Under the pieces are notes generated by a model. It was given only the letters and a program-made list of their open reading frames with translations, was not told the origin of the DNA and ran no database searches. A DNA stretch of 49,798 nt from contig NZ_QZDT01000030.1 in NCBI RefSeq assembly GCF_009917485.1, forward strand, positions 1 to 49,798, given 5' to 3'. Both the position numbers and the translations under genes were made by a program. This DNA is from Parablautia muri. Lineage in GTDB: Bacteria > Bacillota > Clostridia > Lachnospirales > Lachnospiraceae. Shown here piece after piece: positions 25,205-34,979 of this stretch (its first letter is position 1; every line of letters starts with the position of its first letter).

Positions 25205-25356
25205 GGACAAGAGGAGGTTTTATGGTGAAAAAAACATGATTTAGTAAGATTCTGTCTAAAAGCTTCTAAATAATAAGGTGGAAAAATTTAAAAAAAAATG
25301 TTATACTAAACCAGTGCATTTTATAATAATACGAACAACAGAGGAATTTTTTCAGG

Positions 25357-27420
25357 ATGACGCCAATAAAGAACAAGATTAAGCTAAAGGGAAGGCTGAA
25401 AAGATATGTGCAGACTTCTTTATATTTAGGATTTTTGTTAGTGCTTGTAAATCTGGTGGTGTATCTTTTTAGTGCGCCGGCCGGGCTTGTATTAACTGGC
25501 TTTGTGCTTATTTATTTTATTGTGGTTTTGCTCTTACAGTATTATAACAGGCCGGTTATTATGAATGAGATGGTGAGCTTTGCTACCCAATATGGACAGG
25601 TGCAGAAAGTTCTCCTTCGGGAGCTTGAGATTCCCTATGCCATATTGGACGATGAAGGGCATGTGATCTGGACAAATGAAGCCTTCGAAGATGTTGTACA
25701 TAAGGGCAAAGGATACAGAAAGTCCATTACCTCTCTTTTTCCTTCTATTACCAGAGAGAAGCTTCCGGGAGAGGAGGAATTTACGGAGCTTGACGTTGCC
25801 TATGAGGATAGCAATTATGTTGCGAGAATGCGCAGGATTTCTCTGAAAGAAATGCTGGAGAGCAGTGATATTGTCAATGCCAAAGAATATGAAGGCTTTT
25901 TGATTGCTTTTTATCTGTTTGATGAGACAGCCCTTCGGATTGCCCTCCAGGAGGTGGATGACCAGAGTCTTGCGGTTGGGCTTCTTTATCTTGACAATTA
26001 TGATGAGGCGCTTGAGAGTATAGAAGAAGTGCGGCGTTCTTTGCTTACTGCGCTGATAGACCGGAAGATTAACAAATATATTGCAGCCCTTGACGGTATT
26101 TGTAAAAAGATTGAGAAGGACAAGTATATGATTGTTCTTCGCAAGAAGGCCACGGAAAGCTTAAGGGAAAGCCGGTTTGATATATTAGAGGATGTTAAGA
26201 CGGTTAATATCGGTAATGAGATGGCCGTAACGATTAGTATTGGATTGGGGTTAGACGGTTATACTTACGCCCAGAATTATGAGTTTGCCCGCAATGCCAT
26301 TGATCTCGCCCTTGGGCGAGGCGGTGATCAGGCGGTTGTAAAGACACCGGAAAACATTACCTATTATGGTGGAAAGAGCCAGCAGGTGGAAAAGAATACA
26401 AGAGTAAAAGCAAGAGTAAAGGCCCAGGCCCTTCGGGAGATTATTACCAGCAAAGAGAACGTGCTGATTATGGGGCACAGGTTTGCGGATGTGGACAGCT
26501 TTGGGGCGGCTGTGGGGATTCACCGGATCGCTACTACGTTAGAGCGCAGGGCCCATATTGTGTTAAATGATGTGAGCACATCTCTAAAGCCTATGGTTGA
26601 CCTGATGAAAAGCCATGAGGAATATGACGATGATACGATTATACCCAGCCAGCAGGCGGTAGAGTATGCCGGAAGTAATACGGTGCTGGTGGTAGTAGAT
26701 GTGAATAAGCCCAGCATCACGGAATGCCCTGAACTATTACGCATGTGTAAATCTATTGTAGTTTTAGATCACCACAGGCAGGGGACAGAGAGCATTGAAA
26801 ATGCAACCTTATCCTATGTGGAGGCATATGCGTCTTCCGCCTGTGAAATGGTGTCTGAGATTTTGCAATATATCGGAGAGAGTATACGGATTACGGCGGA
26901 GGAAGCGGACTGCATGTATTCCGGTATTATGATTGATACCGACAACTTTATGACAAAAACCGGTGTCAGAACATTTGAAGCGGCAGCTTTCTTAAGGAGA
27001 AACGGGGCGGACGTGACAAGAGTCCGTAAATTATTCAGGGAAAATGCGAATGAGTACAAAGCCAGGGCGGATGCGGTAGGCCAGGCGGAAATTTACAAAA
27101 ATGTGTTTGCCATATCAACCTGTGCCAGTGAAGGTTTGGAAAGCCCTACCATTGTAGGCGCGCAGGCAGCCAATGAGCTGCTGAATATCAGGGGAGTGAA
27201 GGCAAGCTTTGTTTTGACAGAGTACCAAAATCAAATTTTTGTCAGTGCGCGTTCCATTGATGAGGTGAATGTACAGGTAATCATGGAGAAGATGGGCGGC
27301 GGCGGTCACTTAAGCGCGGCGGGCTGCCAATTTAAGGATGCATCTATTTTTGAGGGAATTGGCATGGTGAAGGCTACTTTGGATAAGATGTTAAGTGAAG
27401 GAGAACTTGAGATAGATTGA
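25357..27420 (+). CDS. gdpP: Cyclic-di-AMP phosphodiesterase GdpP (DHH family)
   Basis: This 687-residue membrane enzyme degrades c-di-AMP, the signal that controls potassium and turgor. In order it has two membrane helices (about 18-62), a PAS domain (IPYAILDDEGHVIWTNEAFE), a degenerate GGDEF domain (about 170-300) and the DHH/DHHA1 catalytic part. MGHRFADVDSFGAAVG holds metal ligands, VVLDHH is at residues 469-473, and GGGGHLSAAG marks DHHA1. The ribosome site is weak (AGAGGA about 13 bases upstream). The order gdpP-rplI-dnaB is conserved in Firmicutes. Confidence 0.96.
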   Translation: MTPIKNKIKLKGRLKRYVQTSLYLGFLLVLVNLVVYLFSAPAGLVLTGFVLIYFIVVLLLQYYNRPVIMNEMVSFATQYGQVQKVLLRELEIPYAILDDEGHVIWTNEAFEDVVHKGKGYRKSITSLFPSITREKLPGEEEFTELDVAYEDSNYVARMRRISLKEMLESSDIVNAKEYEGFLIAFYLFDETALRIALQEVDDQSLAVGLLYLDNYDEALESIEEVRRSLLTALIDRKINKYIAALDGICKKIEKDKYMIVLRKKATESLRESRFDILEDVKTVNIGNEMAVTISIGLGLDGYTYAQNYEFARNAIDLALGRGGDQAVVKTPENITYYGGKSQQVEKNTRVKARVKAQALREIITSKENVLIMGHRFADVDSFGAAVGIHRIATTLERRAHIVLNDVSTSLKPMVDLMKSHEEYDDDTIIPSQQAVEYAGSNTVLVVVDVNKPSITECPELLRMCKSIVVLDHHRQGTESIENATLSYVEAYASSACEMVSEILQYIGESIRITAEEADCMYSGIMIDTDNFMTKTGVRTFEAAAFLRRNGADVTRVRKLFRENANEYKARADAVGQAEIYKNVFAISTCASEGLESPTIVGAQAANELLNIRGVKASFVLTEYQNQIFVSARSIDEVNVQVIMEKMGGGGHLSAAGCQFKDASIFEGIGMVKATLDKMLSEGELEID

Positions 27421-27468
27421 AAGTTGGCTGTAAGGAATTAGAATAATTTTACAGACGGAGGAGAAATA

Positions 27469-27915
27469 ATGAAAGTAATATTATTAGAGGATGTAAAAAG
27501 TCTTGGTAAAAAAGATGATATTGTAAATGTAAATGACGGATATGCAAGGAATTTTGTTTTGCCTAAAAAGCTGGGAGTTGAAGCTACCAGCAAGAATTTG
27601 AACGATTTGAAGCTTAAAAAGTCAAACGAAGCAAAATTGGCCAAAGAGCAGCTTGAAGCGGCCCAGGCATTTGCGGCGGAAATGGCAAAGGATGAAGTGA
27701 TTTTATCCATCAAAGCAGGAGAGGGCGGTAGAACCTTTGGCTCTATTTCCACCAAAGAAATCGCACAGGGTTATAAAGAGCAGTGTGGAAAAGAAATTGA
27801 TAAGAAAAAAATCATTCTCCCAGAAGCTCTCAGGAGCTTTGGCATGTTTGAGATCGGTGTAAAGCTGCATCCAAGCGTGACAGGTACACTTAAGGTGAAG
27901 GTAGTTGAAAAATAA
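27469..27915 (+). CDS. rplI: 50S ribosomal protein L9
   Basis: This 148-residue protein has two RNA-binding lobes joined by a long helix. It begins MKVILLEDVKSLGKKDDIVNV and continues GYARNFVLPKKLGVEAT, the L9 signature. The central helix NDLKLKKSNEAKLAKEQLEA and the C-terminal lobe GEGGRTFGSISTKEIAQ are complete. GGAGGAG precedes the ATG. It is placed 48 bases after gdpP. Confidence 0.97.
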   Translation: MKVILLEDVKSLGKKDDIVNVNDGYARNFVLPKKLGVEATSKNLNDLKLKKSNEAKLAKEQLEAAQAFAAEMAKDEVILSIKAGEGGRTFGSISTKEIAQGYKEQCGKEIDKKKIILPEALRSFGMFEIGVKLHPSVTGTLKVKVVEK

Positions 27916-27965
27916 TAGCTATTTAAGAAAAATGGATGGAAAAAAGATGTTTACGATACACGATA

Positions 27966-28006
27966 ATAGGCATAGCCTATTATATAGGAAAGTAGGCTAT
28001 GCCTAT
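27966..28006. repeat. Perfect 14-bp inverted repeat between rplI and dnaB
   Basis: ATAGGCATAGCCTA (27966-27979) and TAGGCTATGCCTAT (27993-28006) are exact reverse complements around a 13-base spacer. Each arm is itself partly palindromic (GGCATAGCC-like), so alternative cruciforms are possible. No T-run follows. It could be a protein site or an mRNA processing/attenuation hairpin in front of dnaB. Confidence 0.8.
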
Positions 28007-28031
28007 GGTATACGGGGGTAGAAGATTGTAG

Positions 28032-29372
28032 ATGGCAGGAACGGAAGAAGCGCTTTTAAAGAGGGTATTGCCCCACAGTATAGAGGCGGAGCAGTCTGTA
28101 ATTTGTTCCATGCTTATGGACAGGGAGGCTATTACCATTGCATCGGAAATCATTTATGGAGATGATTTTTATGGCAAACAGTATGGCGTGCTGTTCGATA
28201 CCATGGTGGAATTAAATGACGAGGGTAAGCCGGTGGATTTGGTGGTGCTGCAGAACAGGCTTAAGGAGAAGGATGTGCCGCCGGAGGTCAGCAGCCTTGA
28301 ATTTATGAAGGACTTATTAGCTTCTTACTATACCTCGGCGAATATTAAGTATTATGCGAATATTGTGGCTGAAAAATCAACGCTTCGGAAGCTGATTCGT
28401 CTGAATGAGGAAATTGCTAACACCTGTTATGTGGGAAAAGAAAGTCTTGAGACTATCTTAGAGGATACGGAAAAACGCGTTTTTGAACTGGTTCAAAAGA
28501 GAAATACCGGTGAGTTTGTTCCAATCAGGCAGGTGGTTATGAATGCCATGGACAAGATTGAGCGGGCCTCTAAAAATAATGGAAATGTGACAGGTGTGGC
28601 AACGGGCTTTATCGATTTAGATTACAGAACAGCAGGTATGCAGCCTTCTGATTTGATATTGGTTGCGGCAAGGCCTTCTATGGGAAAAACGGCTTTTGTG
28701 TTGAATATAGCGCAGCATGTGGCCTTTAAGCTGAATCAGACAATTGCGATTTTCAGCCTGGAAATGAGTAAGGAGCAGTTGGTGAATCGTCTTTTTTCTC
28801 TGGAATCCAGAGTAGATTCCCAGCACTTACGTACAGGGAATCTCACAGATGCAGAGTGGGAAAAACTCATAGAAGGTGCAGGCATAATAGGTAAGTCCAA
28901 TTTAATTATAGATGATACGCCCGGCATCAGCGTTCCGGAGCTGCGCTCAAAGTGCAGAAAGTATAAGCTGGAACACAACTTAAATTTAATTATCATTGAC
29001 TATTTACAGCTTATGTCAGGAAGCGGGCGTGGGTCCGATTCCCGTCAGCAGGAGATATCCGATATATCCCGTTCCTTGAAGGCCCTTGCAAGAGAACTGA
29101 ATGTGCCGGTGGTTGCGCTTTCCCAGTTGAGCCGTGCAGTGGAACAGCGGCCGGATCACAGGCCGATGCTGTCTGATTTGCGTGAGTCCGGCGCGATTGA
29201 GCAGGATGCAGATGTGGTTATGTTTATCTATAGAGATGAATATTACAACAAGGATTCAGAGAAGAAGGGCATAGCAGAAATTATAATAGCCAAGCAAAGA
29301 AATGGCCCTATCGGAACCGTGGAGCTGGTTTGGCTGCCGGATTATACCAAATTTGCAAATCTACAAAAATGA
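28032..29372 (+). CDS. dnaB: Replicative DNA helicase DnaB/DnaC
   Basis: This 446-residue hexameric helicase unwinds the chromosome fork. The N-terminal domain begins LPHSIEAEQSVICSML. The RecA-like core has Walker A ARPSMGKTAF (near residue 213), IFSLEMSKEQL, Walker B NLIIIDYLQLMSG, the H4 motif ALSQLSRAVEQRPDHRPMLSDLRESGAIEQDAD in outline, and the C-terminal IIAKQRNGP. No intein is present. It ends in a terminator at 29422. Confidence 0.97.
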   Translation: MAGTEEALLKRVLPHSIEAEQSVICSMLMDREAITIASEIIYGDDFYGKQYGVLFDTMVELNDEGKPVDLVVLQNRLKEKDVPPEVSSLEFMKDLLASYYTSANIKYYANIVAEKSTLRKLIRLNEEIANTCYVGKESLETILEDTEKRVFELVQKRNTGEFVPIRQVVMNAMDKIERASKNNGNVTGVATGFIDLDYRTAGMQPSDLILVAARPSMGKTAFVLNIAQHVAFKLNQTIAIFSLEMSKEQLVNRLFSLESRVDSQHLRTGNLTDAEWEKLIEGAGIIGKSNLIIDDTPGISVPELRSKCRKYKLEHNLNLIIIDYLQLMSGSGRGSDSRQQEISDISRSLKALARELNVPVVALSQLSRAVEQRPDHRPMLSDLRESGAIEQDADVVMFIYRDEYYNKDSEKKGIAEIIIAKQRNGPIGTVELVWLPDYTKFANLQK

Positions 29373-29421
29373 ATATAATATCAAAAGCTTTTACGCTTTG
29401 TGTGAGAGCTTTAGGAATACG

Positions 29422-29455
29422 AAAGAGGACAAGCTAAGTAAGCTTGTCCTTTTGT
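29422..29455 (+). terminator. Rho-independent terminator after dnaB
   Basis: AGGACAAGCT (29426-29435) and AGCTTGTCCT (29441-29450) form a perfect 10-bp stem with a 5-base loop, followed by TTTG. The remaining sequence to 29626 shows no gene. Confidence 0.75.
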
Positions 29456-29626
29456 TACAATAAAATGATATAGGAGTGGAGTGGTAATGATACAATAGAT
29501 TGTTTGTGAGGTATGACAATGTATGGTGTAACAAATTATTTTACAGAGATGACAGTATTGAGCAGAATAAGCTGACAGTGAAATAGGACAGCATTGCTAT
29601 TAAATATAAAGAAAGGGGAAGGATAC

Positions 29627-30442
29627 ATGAAACAGGCAGAAAAGATTTACATGATTTCAGACGCGGCAAAACAGATACAAGTAGAGGCTCACGTGCTCAG
29701 ATATTGGGAGGAGGAGCTTAAAATACCGGCAAAGCGGAATGAGATGGGACATCGCTACTATACGGAGGAGGATATTGGTACATTTCGCAGGGTAAAGGAG
29801 CTGAAAGAGCAGGGATTACAGCTCAAGGCAATTCGCCAAATGCTTAAGAATGGGAATTTACAGGCTCCCATGATGGTCTTTGAAACCTCAGGGGTTGAAG
29901 GGGGGATAAGAGGAGAGGAAGCATCAATGCCGGCAGAGGTGCAAATGAACGTTTCTCAGGAGGAAGTGGAGATGGGGAAACGCCATGTGGTTATGGTGAA
30001 AAAGGGTGAGTTCCTTCCGGTAGACGAAAAAACTATGCAGGTACAGGAAGAAAGCAGAGAACAGAAAAGCTTCCGGCTTCAGCAACTTTTGAAGGAAATG
30101 ATAGCGGATGCGATACAAAGCAATAATGAGGAAATATGTCAGGAGATTAAGGAGACATTGTTAAAGGAATTAGATTATCAGTTCAGACTTCAGGAGGAAA
30201 GGGAAGACGCGAGAGAGGAAGAACATGCCTTAAAACAGGAGGAACATTACCAGAAAATTGATGAACTGCTTCGTGCTTATAACCAGCGGGGAAGAAAGAC
30301 AAAAAAGACACGGAAGGAGAAAGAGAAACAGAAAATGGACTGTGAAACAGAAAAAGAGGAAGAAACAAATCCTGAGATGGACGGGGAGAAAAATAAAGGA
30401 TTGAAAACACTCTTTCAGAAAAAGAAACGTTCATTGGTTTAA
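29627..30442 (+). CDS. MerR-type helix-turn-helix protein with long charged tail
   Basis: This 271-residue protein starts with a MerR DNA-binding domain: MISDAAKQIQVEAHVLRYWEEE, RYYTEEDIGTFRRVKELKEQGLQLKAIRQML. The rest is a very acidic and basic low-complexity region with coiled-coil character (LLKEMIADAIQSNNEEICQEIKETLLKELDY, then REDAREEEHALKQEEHYQK) and a Lys-rich end. No metal or drug ligand domain is visible. I chose ATG 29627, with AAAGGGGAAGG upstream, over 29594. The role is unknown; such proteins are common in Lachnospiraceae. Confidence 0.82.
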   Translation: MKQAEKIYMISDAAKQIQVEAHVLRYWEEELKIPAKRNEMGHRYYTEEDIGTFRRVKELKEQGLQLKAIRQMLKNGNLQAPMMVFETSGVEGGIRGEEASMPAEVQMNVSQEEVEMGKRHVVMVKKGEFLPVDEKTMQVQEESREQKSFRLQQLLKEMIADAIQSNNEEICQEIKETLLKELDYQFRLQEEREDAREEEHALKQEEHYQKIDELLRAYNQRGRKTKKTRKEKEKQKMDCETEKEEETNPEMDGEKNKGLKTLFQKKKRSLV

Positions 30443-30460
30443 TGGGCCGGAAGTACATTG

Positions 30461-30513
30461 GGGTTCTGAAAGTGAGAGATTTTATTCTACATACTACCTC
30501 GGTTTCAGAACCC
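30461..30513. terminator. Inverted repeat after the MerR-type gene
   Basis: GGGTTCTGAAA (30461-30471) and TTTCAGAACCC (30503-30513) form a perfect 11-bp stem with a 31-base loop. It lies between convergent genes, but no strong T-run follows on either strand. Confidence 0.45.
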
Positions 30514-30558
30514 ATTGAGAAAAAGCCATTTTATCTGATGCAATATTTAAAAAGTTCT

Positions 30559-31536
30559 TTAATTTGCCCATACAACTTGCTGCGTTGCTGTTAAAGGGTA
30601 GGACCGGAGCTGATCGGATTCCAGATTTTCCCGTTGCATGTCAATAGCTGTAAACTGACTGTTCTCATATGTCTTGTAATAGTAAAAGCCCTTTGTGGCG
30701 TTCATGCAGCAGGAATAGGTGGTGATATCGCAGAGATTTCCGGAAGTGATGACGCTGCCTTTTACCAGTGATACGGAATCCAGAATATGAAAAGCCTGGG
30801 AAATGCTGCTCATTTCATCATCATTGCATACGGAATTTAAGCACATGTAGGCCGCTTTGACAAAACGTGAGGCGGGAGAGAAATCTCCAGGCAGACCAAA
30901 GCATCCAAGTCCCTGACCAAAGGGAATCAGACTTGGTATGGAAGTGAAGCAGTTTTTAGGGTTGCCCGTAACTAAATTCATATATTGGCAGAGATTTGTG
31001 GTTTGAAAATGAAATCCGGGATTGTTAGTCAGTACCCCAACCGGATTGTCATAGACCTTCATTCCGTCCCGGGTGCTTTCCAGTACAATGGAGCTGTCAC
31101 TATCTGCAATATGCCAATGCAGCGGCGTAAGAGGTATGTCAGAACTGAAAGGGACGCTCACAAGATGAGTGGCAGAAAGAAGCTTCTTTGCTTCAGCAAT
31201 AGAAGCGCATTTGCCCAATATCCACAAAATCAGCTCAAAAGGGGAAATATTGTTGCTGCTGCTATCTTCTGTGTCAGGATAATAGGCATTGTCAGGAAAG
31301 TTTAAGCCCGCAATACAAAGCCCTCTTTCATTCACGGCATCAGCATAGAGCGGATATCCTCCGCTTACGGCAGCCATTCCAAGTATAGCGTAATGTCTGT
31401 CCAATATACCGACCTTGCGGAATGGCAGTGGATAGTTTCTTGGGGTAAAAACAACGGATTCATTAAAATTGTATTCAAGGTCCATGGTACGTCCAAAGTA
31501 AAAGTCATGCGTTTTCAATGCAATACTGGTGCACAT
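30559..31536 (-). CDS. bsh: Choloylglycine hydrolase family protein (bile salt hydrolase-like)
   Basis: This 325-residue Ntn-hydrolase cleaves amide bonds, in gut bacteria usually of glycine- or taurine-conjugated bile acids. The nucleophile Cys2 follows the initiator Met directly, as required. Other active-site residues align with the family: R16 and D19 in FGRTMD, N79 in IAGLNFP, the N171/N172 pair in LTNNPGF and R224 in SPASRF. The GLPGDFSPASRFVKA block is characteristic. There is no signal peptide. Penicillin V acylase activity cannot be excluded from sequence. It is transcribed toward the MerR-type gene and away from the sugar locus. Confidence 0.9.
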   Translation of the reverse strand: MCTSIALKTHDFYFGRTMDLEYNFNESVVFTPRNYPLPFRKVGILDRHYAILGMAAVSGGYPLYADAVNERGLCIAGLNFPDNAYYPDTEDSSSNNISPFELILWILGKCASIAEAKKLLSATHLVSVPFSSDIPLTPLHWHIADSDSSIVLESTRDGMKVYDNPVGVLTNNPGFHFQTTNLCQYMNLVTGNPKNCFTSIPSLIPFGQGLGCFGLPGDFSPASRFVKAAYMCLNSVCNDDEMSSISQAFHILDSVSLVKGSVITSGNLCDITTYSCCMNATKGFYYYKTYENSQFTAIDMQRENLESDQLRSYPLTATQQVVWAN

Positions 31537-31721
31537 TTTGTTCCCTCTTTATTGATAATAATAGTGGTTATAGCAGTTTAGTCTGTTATGAGGCTATTAT
31601 ATGCTTTTTTTCTTTGATTTATGCGAGCAATGAGCCAGGTGGGCATGCTTGCATGAACATTTGGCGACTGCCGCGAGGTTCACGTACTCCATTGCTTTCA
31701 GGGGGGAGACTTAGGTGGCAA

Positions 31722-32129
31722 TCAGTTGAAAGAGAGCGCGGGAATCAAAGCAAGACGCTCCTCCTGGCTAAAATAGTAACGAGGGGAATTGGAGAGGCCT
31801 GTATTTTGGTTTTCAATTACGGTAAGCTTGCTGTCCGGCATCATAAAAAGAGTGTGCCATGTGTTGACCGGAACATTATATATCCTGCCTGGGGAAAGCC
31901 AAGTACAGCTGACGCTTTCCGGTTTTTGTCCCTGACCTCCAAGCAGAATGCCACAACTGCCGTTCAGCAGAATAAAAACTTCATCGGACTCTAAGTGCCT
32001 GTCGAAATATGCTATATGATCCGGCAGATACATCGTGCATGCATTTAAAACCGCAACCCGCCAGCCGCCATAATCGATCAGAGGCTGGTATCCGGGCTCA
32101 TCGTGTGTAAAAATCTGTAAGTTGTTCAT
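31722..32129 (-). CDS. Cupin-domain protein, 135 aa
   Basis: This single-domain cupin contains the beta-barrel motifs HLESDEVFILLNGSCGILLG and VPVNTWHTLFMM, with possible metal ligands His and Glu in the first motif and His in the second. Small cupins of this sort in sugar loci often act as sugar isomerases, mutarotases or lyase helpers. The adjacent RpiR/TRAP/isomerase genes suggest such a part, but no activity can be assigned. It is intact while the genes beside it are broken. Confidence 0.75.
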   Translation of the reverse strand: MNNLQIFTHDEPGYQPLIDYGGWRVAVLNACTMYLPDHIAYFDRHLESDEVFILLNGSCGILLGGQGQKPESVSCTWLSPGRIYNVPVNTWHTLFMMPDSKLTVIENQNTGLSNSPRYYFSQEERLALIPALSFN

Positions 32130-32207
32130 AGATATGAAATCCCTCCTTGCAATATAACAATATTTTTACAATTTATCATTTTAAATTAAATAATGACAAT
32201 AGGGTAT

Positions 32208-32911
32208 TTATAAAATACGTGACAGTAGGTTGGTTGCATGCATGGTCATCTTCTCGGCCTCATCATAATGTTTGCTGACCAGGCACAGGAAAAGGAGATC
32301 GCAGATATACTGCTGGGAATAGTGGGATGATACGGCGCCGATACGGGTTTTGCGTTCAATGGCGTGGGTGCTCAGGCATACGTTGGCAGTGCGTCCTACG
32401 GGCGAATCGGGATTTCCGGTTATGGCAACTATAAAGGCCCCCTGTTTTTTAGCCGCCTGGGCAGATATGGTAATTACGTTAGTGGTGCCGGAAAAGGAAA
32501 AAGCGAGTACGACATCCTCACGGGCGATGGTGATGGTGGAAAGAAGGTTTATCTGGCTGTCGGGAAGAAAAAAAGCTCTTTTGCTGATGCGCAGGAGTTT
32601 TTGCTGCATATCCTGCGCCACATTAGCTGAGGAGCCGACACCTAGTAGATAGATGCAGCCTGCATGGTCGATCATATGGACCACCTGTGCCAGAGTAGCG
32701 TTATCAATGTGATTGGCAGTGGTGGTGCAGACATCTGTCACATGCGCCAGAAGCTTACTGGCACAATTCTCGTAAGAATCATCTACATTAATAATCATAT
32801 CTTTCTCAAAATACTGATTATTATTGAAGTATTTGGCCCAACCTACTTTCATGGAGGGAAAACTGTCAAAACCGATTTTTCTGAAAAACCGAACAATGGC
32901 GGCGGGAGCTG
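32208..32911 (-). pseudogene. RpiR-family regulator, N-terminal helix-turn-helix lost
   Basis: The SIS sugar-phosphate domain is intact: HAGCIYLLGVGSSANVAQDM, VVLAFSFSGTTNVITIS, AKKQGAFIVAITG. Upstream of the internal ATG at 32852 the frame continues into the family's linker, readable as PAAIVRFFRKIGFDSFPSM back to about 32911, where homology stops at the junction with the dctP remnant. The first 45 or so residues, including most of the DNA-binding helix, and the promoter are gone. No ribosome site precedes ATG 32852. It probably regulated the TRAP locus. Confidence 0.8.
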
Positions 32912-33835
32912 GGAACTATTAATGATGTCTGCGAGCAGATTTCCCGGGGAGCATCCATCATCGCCTACGCGGGGCCTGATGCCTTCAGTTCTTCGGCACC
33001 GGATCTGGCTATTTTAAACAGCCAGTATTGTCTGACAAGCGCTGATCAGATTGATGCGATTAATCAGTCAGACTGGTTTAAAGAACAGGCGGAAAAATTA
33101 GCCCAGGATGGTAATACCAGAATATTGTCATGGAACTTCTTTACCGGATACCGCCATATTCTGTCAAAGACACCGATTGAGACGCCTGATGACTTAAACG
33201 GCGTGCAGATTCGTGTGGCGGATTCTCCGGCCGCAATAGCGTTTGTCAAAGCATTGGGTTGTTCACCGGTGGTGACCAACTGGAATGAGGTTTACTCATC
33301 AATTTCTACGAATATCGTAACAGCTTGTGAGGCGCCGTTGGCTACCTTGTATTCTTCCAGCCTACAGGAGGTGGCACAGTACTGTACGCTGACCAATCAC
33401 CTGGTTTCCACAGGTATGATGGTTATACCTGTGGACATATTTGCATCCATGCCAGAAGAATATCAGAATATCCTGCTGGAGGCAGTATATCAGGCGGGCG
33501 TGGATTTTCTGACGGCGAAACTGCCAAAAAAGTATGCTATACGGTTGAAGCAGGTGGTGTATTTTTTTATGCTTTTAACCTGTTTCTTCATGCTTTATCT
33601 GAGCATTGTGATCTCATCACAGGGGTTTTTAAAGGTAAGCGCATACTTTCGAATCCCATATTTTTATAAGTATATTTCAGTTGCCATAGGTTTTGCATGT
33701 ATGATTGTCCATACGCTGCGCTATCTGGCATTGTCTTTCAGAGCGCCGGAGGATTTCTTCAACCGGATTGCCCAGGGAGGCTTGCCAGGTCTGGATGATA
33801 AGGAGACGGATAAGCAGGAGGTGAAAAAGACATGA
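32912..33835 (+). pseudogene. Fused remnant of TRAP solute-binding protein (DctP) and small permease (DctQ)
   Basis: The stretch enters DctP in mid-protein (LGTINDVCEQISRGASIIAYAG) and continues through WFKEQAEKLAQDG, the PIETPDDLNGVQIRVADSPA block, and NWNEVYSSISTNIVTACEAPL to VDFLTAKL. Near 33530 it passes in frame into the C-terminal half of a DctQ-type membrane subunit (KKYAIRLKQVVYFFMLLTCF, then four-helix remnants to 33835). The DctP signal peptide and N-terminal lobe, its C terminus and the DctQ N terminus are lost. An in-frame ATG at 33125 could still be used. The end overlaps the dctM start (ATGATG). Confidence 0.8.
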
Positions 33836-34936
33836 TGGCAATTGTTCCGCTTATAATACTACTTGATATTATTCATCATGGGATTTCCGATTGGATTTGC
33901 CCTTATGCTCTGCGTGATTTCTTACTTTGCATGGGCGGCCGGAATCCCAATGGATGTGGTTATCCAGCGTTTCGTATCTTCTACGGAATCCACCTCTTTG
34001 CTGGCAATTCCCTTTTTTATTACAGCCGGCTCAATTATGAACTATTCCGGCATTACGGAAAAGCTTTTGGATCTCTGCGACCTGCTAATCGGACATGTGA
34101 GGGGAGGACTTGGACATGTGAATATTCTTTTGTCAGCTATGATGGGAGGGCTATCGGGGTCCTGCGCTGCAGATGCCGCACAGGAATGTAAAATTCTGGT
34201 GCCGGAAATGGTGAAAAAAGGATATGACAAACCTTTTTGCGCTGCAGTGACGGCGGCATCGTCCCTGATTACATGTATCATTCCGCCCAGCATAGGGCTT
34301 GTGGTATACGCTTACTGCACGGATACTTCTGTGGGAAAAATGCTTGCCGCCGGATATATGCCTGGAATTCTGATGACAATAGGACTGATGTTACTGGTGG
34401 CATTTTTAGCAAAGAAGAGGAATTATCCACCCAGCAGGGATCGGCATGCCAGCTTTCAGGAGATAATTCATGGGATAGGGGCGGCCCTTTGGGCATTGGG
34501 ACTGCCAGTGATTCTGATTGTAGGCTTGCGCTGCGGTATTTTCTCAGCAGCAGAGGGAGGCGCAATAGTGGCGGTCTATGCTACCAACCCTACGGTATTC
34601 TTGCTCATGGTTACAGTGCTTTTTCTCATTATCGGCATGTTCATGGATGGTACCACAGCAATGATTATCATGGTGCCCATATTTGGACCTATTGCCGTGA
34701 ATCTTGGAATTGATATGGTTCAGTTTGGCGTGGTGCTTGTGGTAAACTGAGCTATTGGGGCCATCACGCCTCCTTTCGGTGTTGTCATCTATCTGATTGC
34801 GCCAATGCTGAAAATGAAGGTGGACGATTTTATCAAGGAATTGCTGCCGTTTATAGGAGTATTGCTGGCAATCCTCCTGCTTATGGTATTCTGTCCCGGA
34901 GTCTGTACATGGATACCAAATCTAATATACGGGTAG
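33832..34936 (+). pseudogene. TRAP transporter large permease (DctM), broken
   Basis: The protein starts MMAIVPLIILL, then one extra base near 33864 shifts the frame into ILFIMGFPIGFALMLC. From there the DctM fold is readable: LAIPFFITAGSIMNYSGIT, GGLSGSCAADAAQECKILVPEM, VTAASSLITCIIPPSIG. About 60 residues are missing between GAIVAVYA and NPTVFLLMV. TGA at 34748-34750 follows FGVVLVVN, and AIGAITPPFGVVIYLIAP continues in the same frame to TAG 34934. Three lesions, so not a working transporter. The remaining length is about 368 codons against roughly 425 usual. Confidence 0.85.
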
Positions 34937-34979
34937 CATGAAATAATATTAAAAACAATAGGCAAAGGAGAGAAAATTT

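Noticed and set aside
25205-25356. Small gene after the exporter operon with AGGAGG and ATG at 25222
   Set aside because: The frame stops after five codons (MVKKT), so only a strong ribosome site remains. No further coding sign in the gap.
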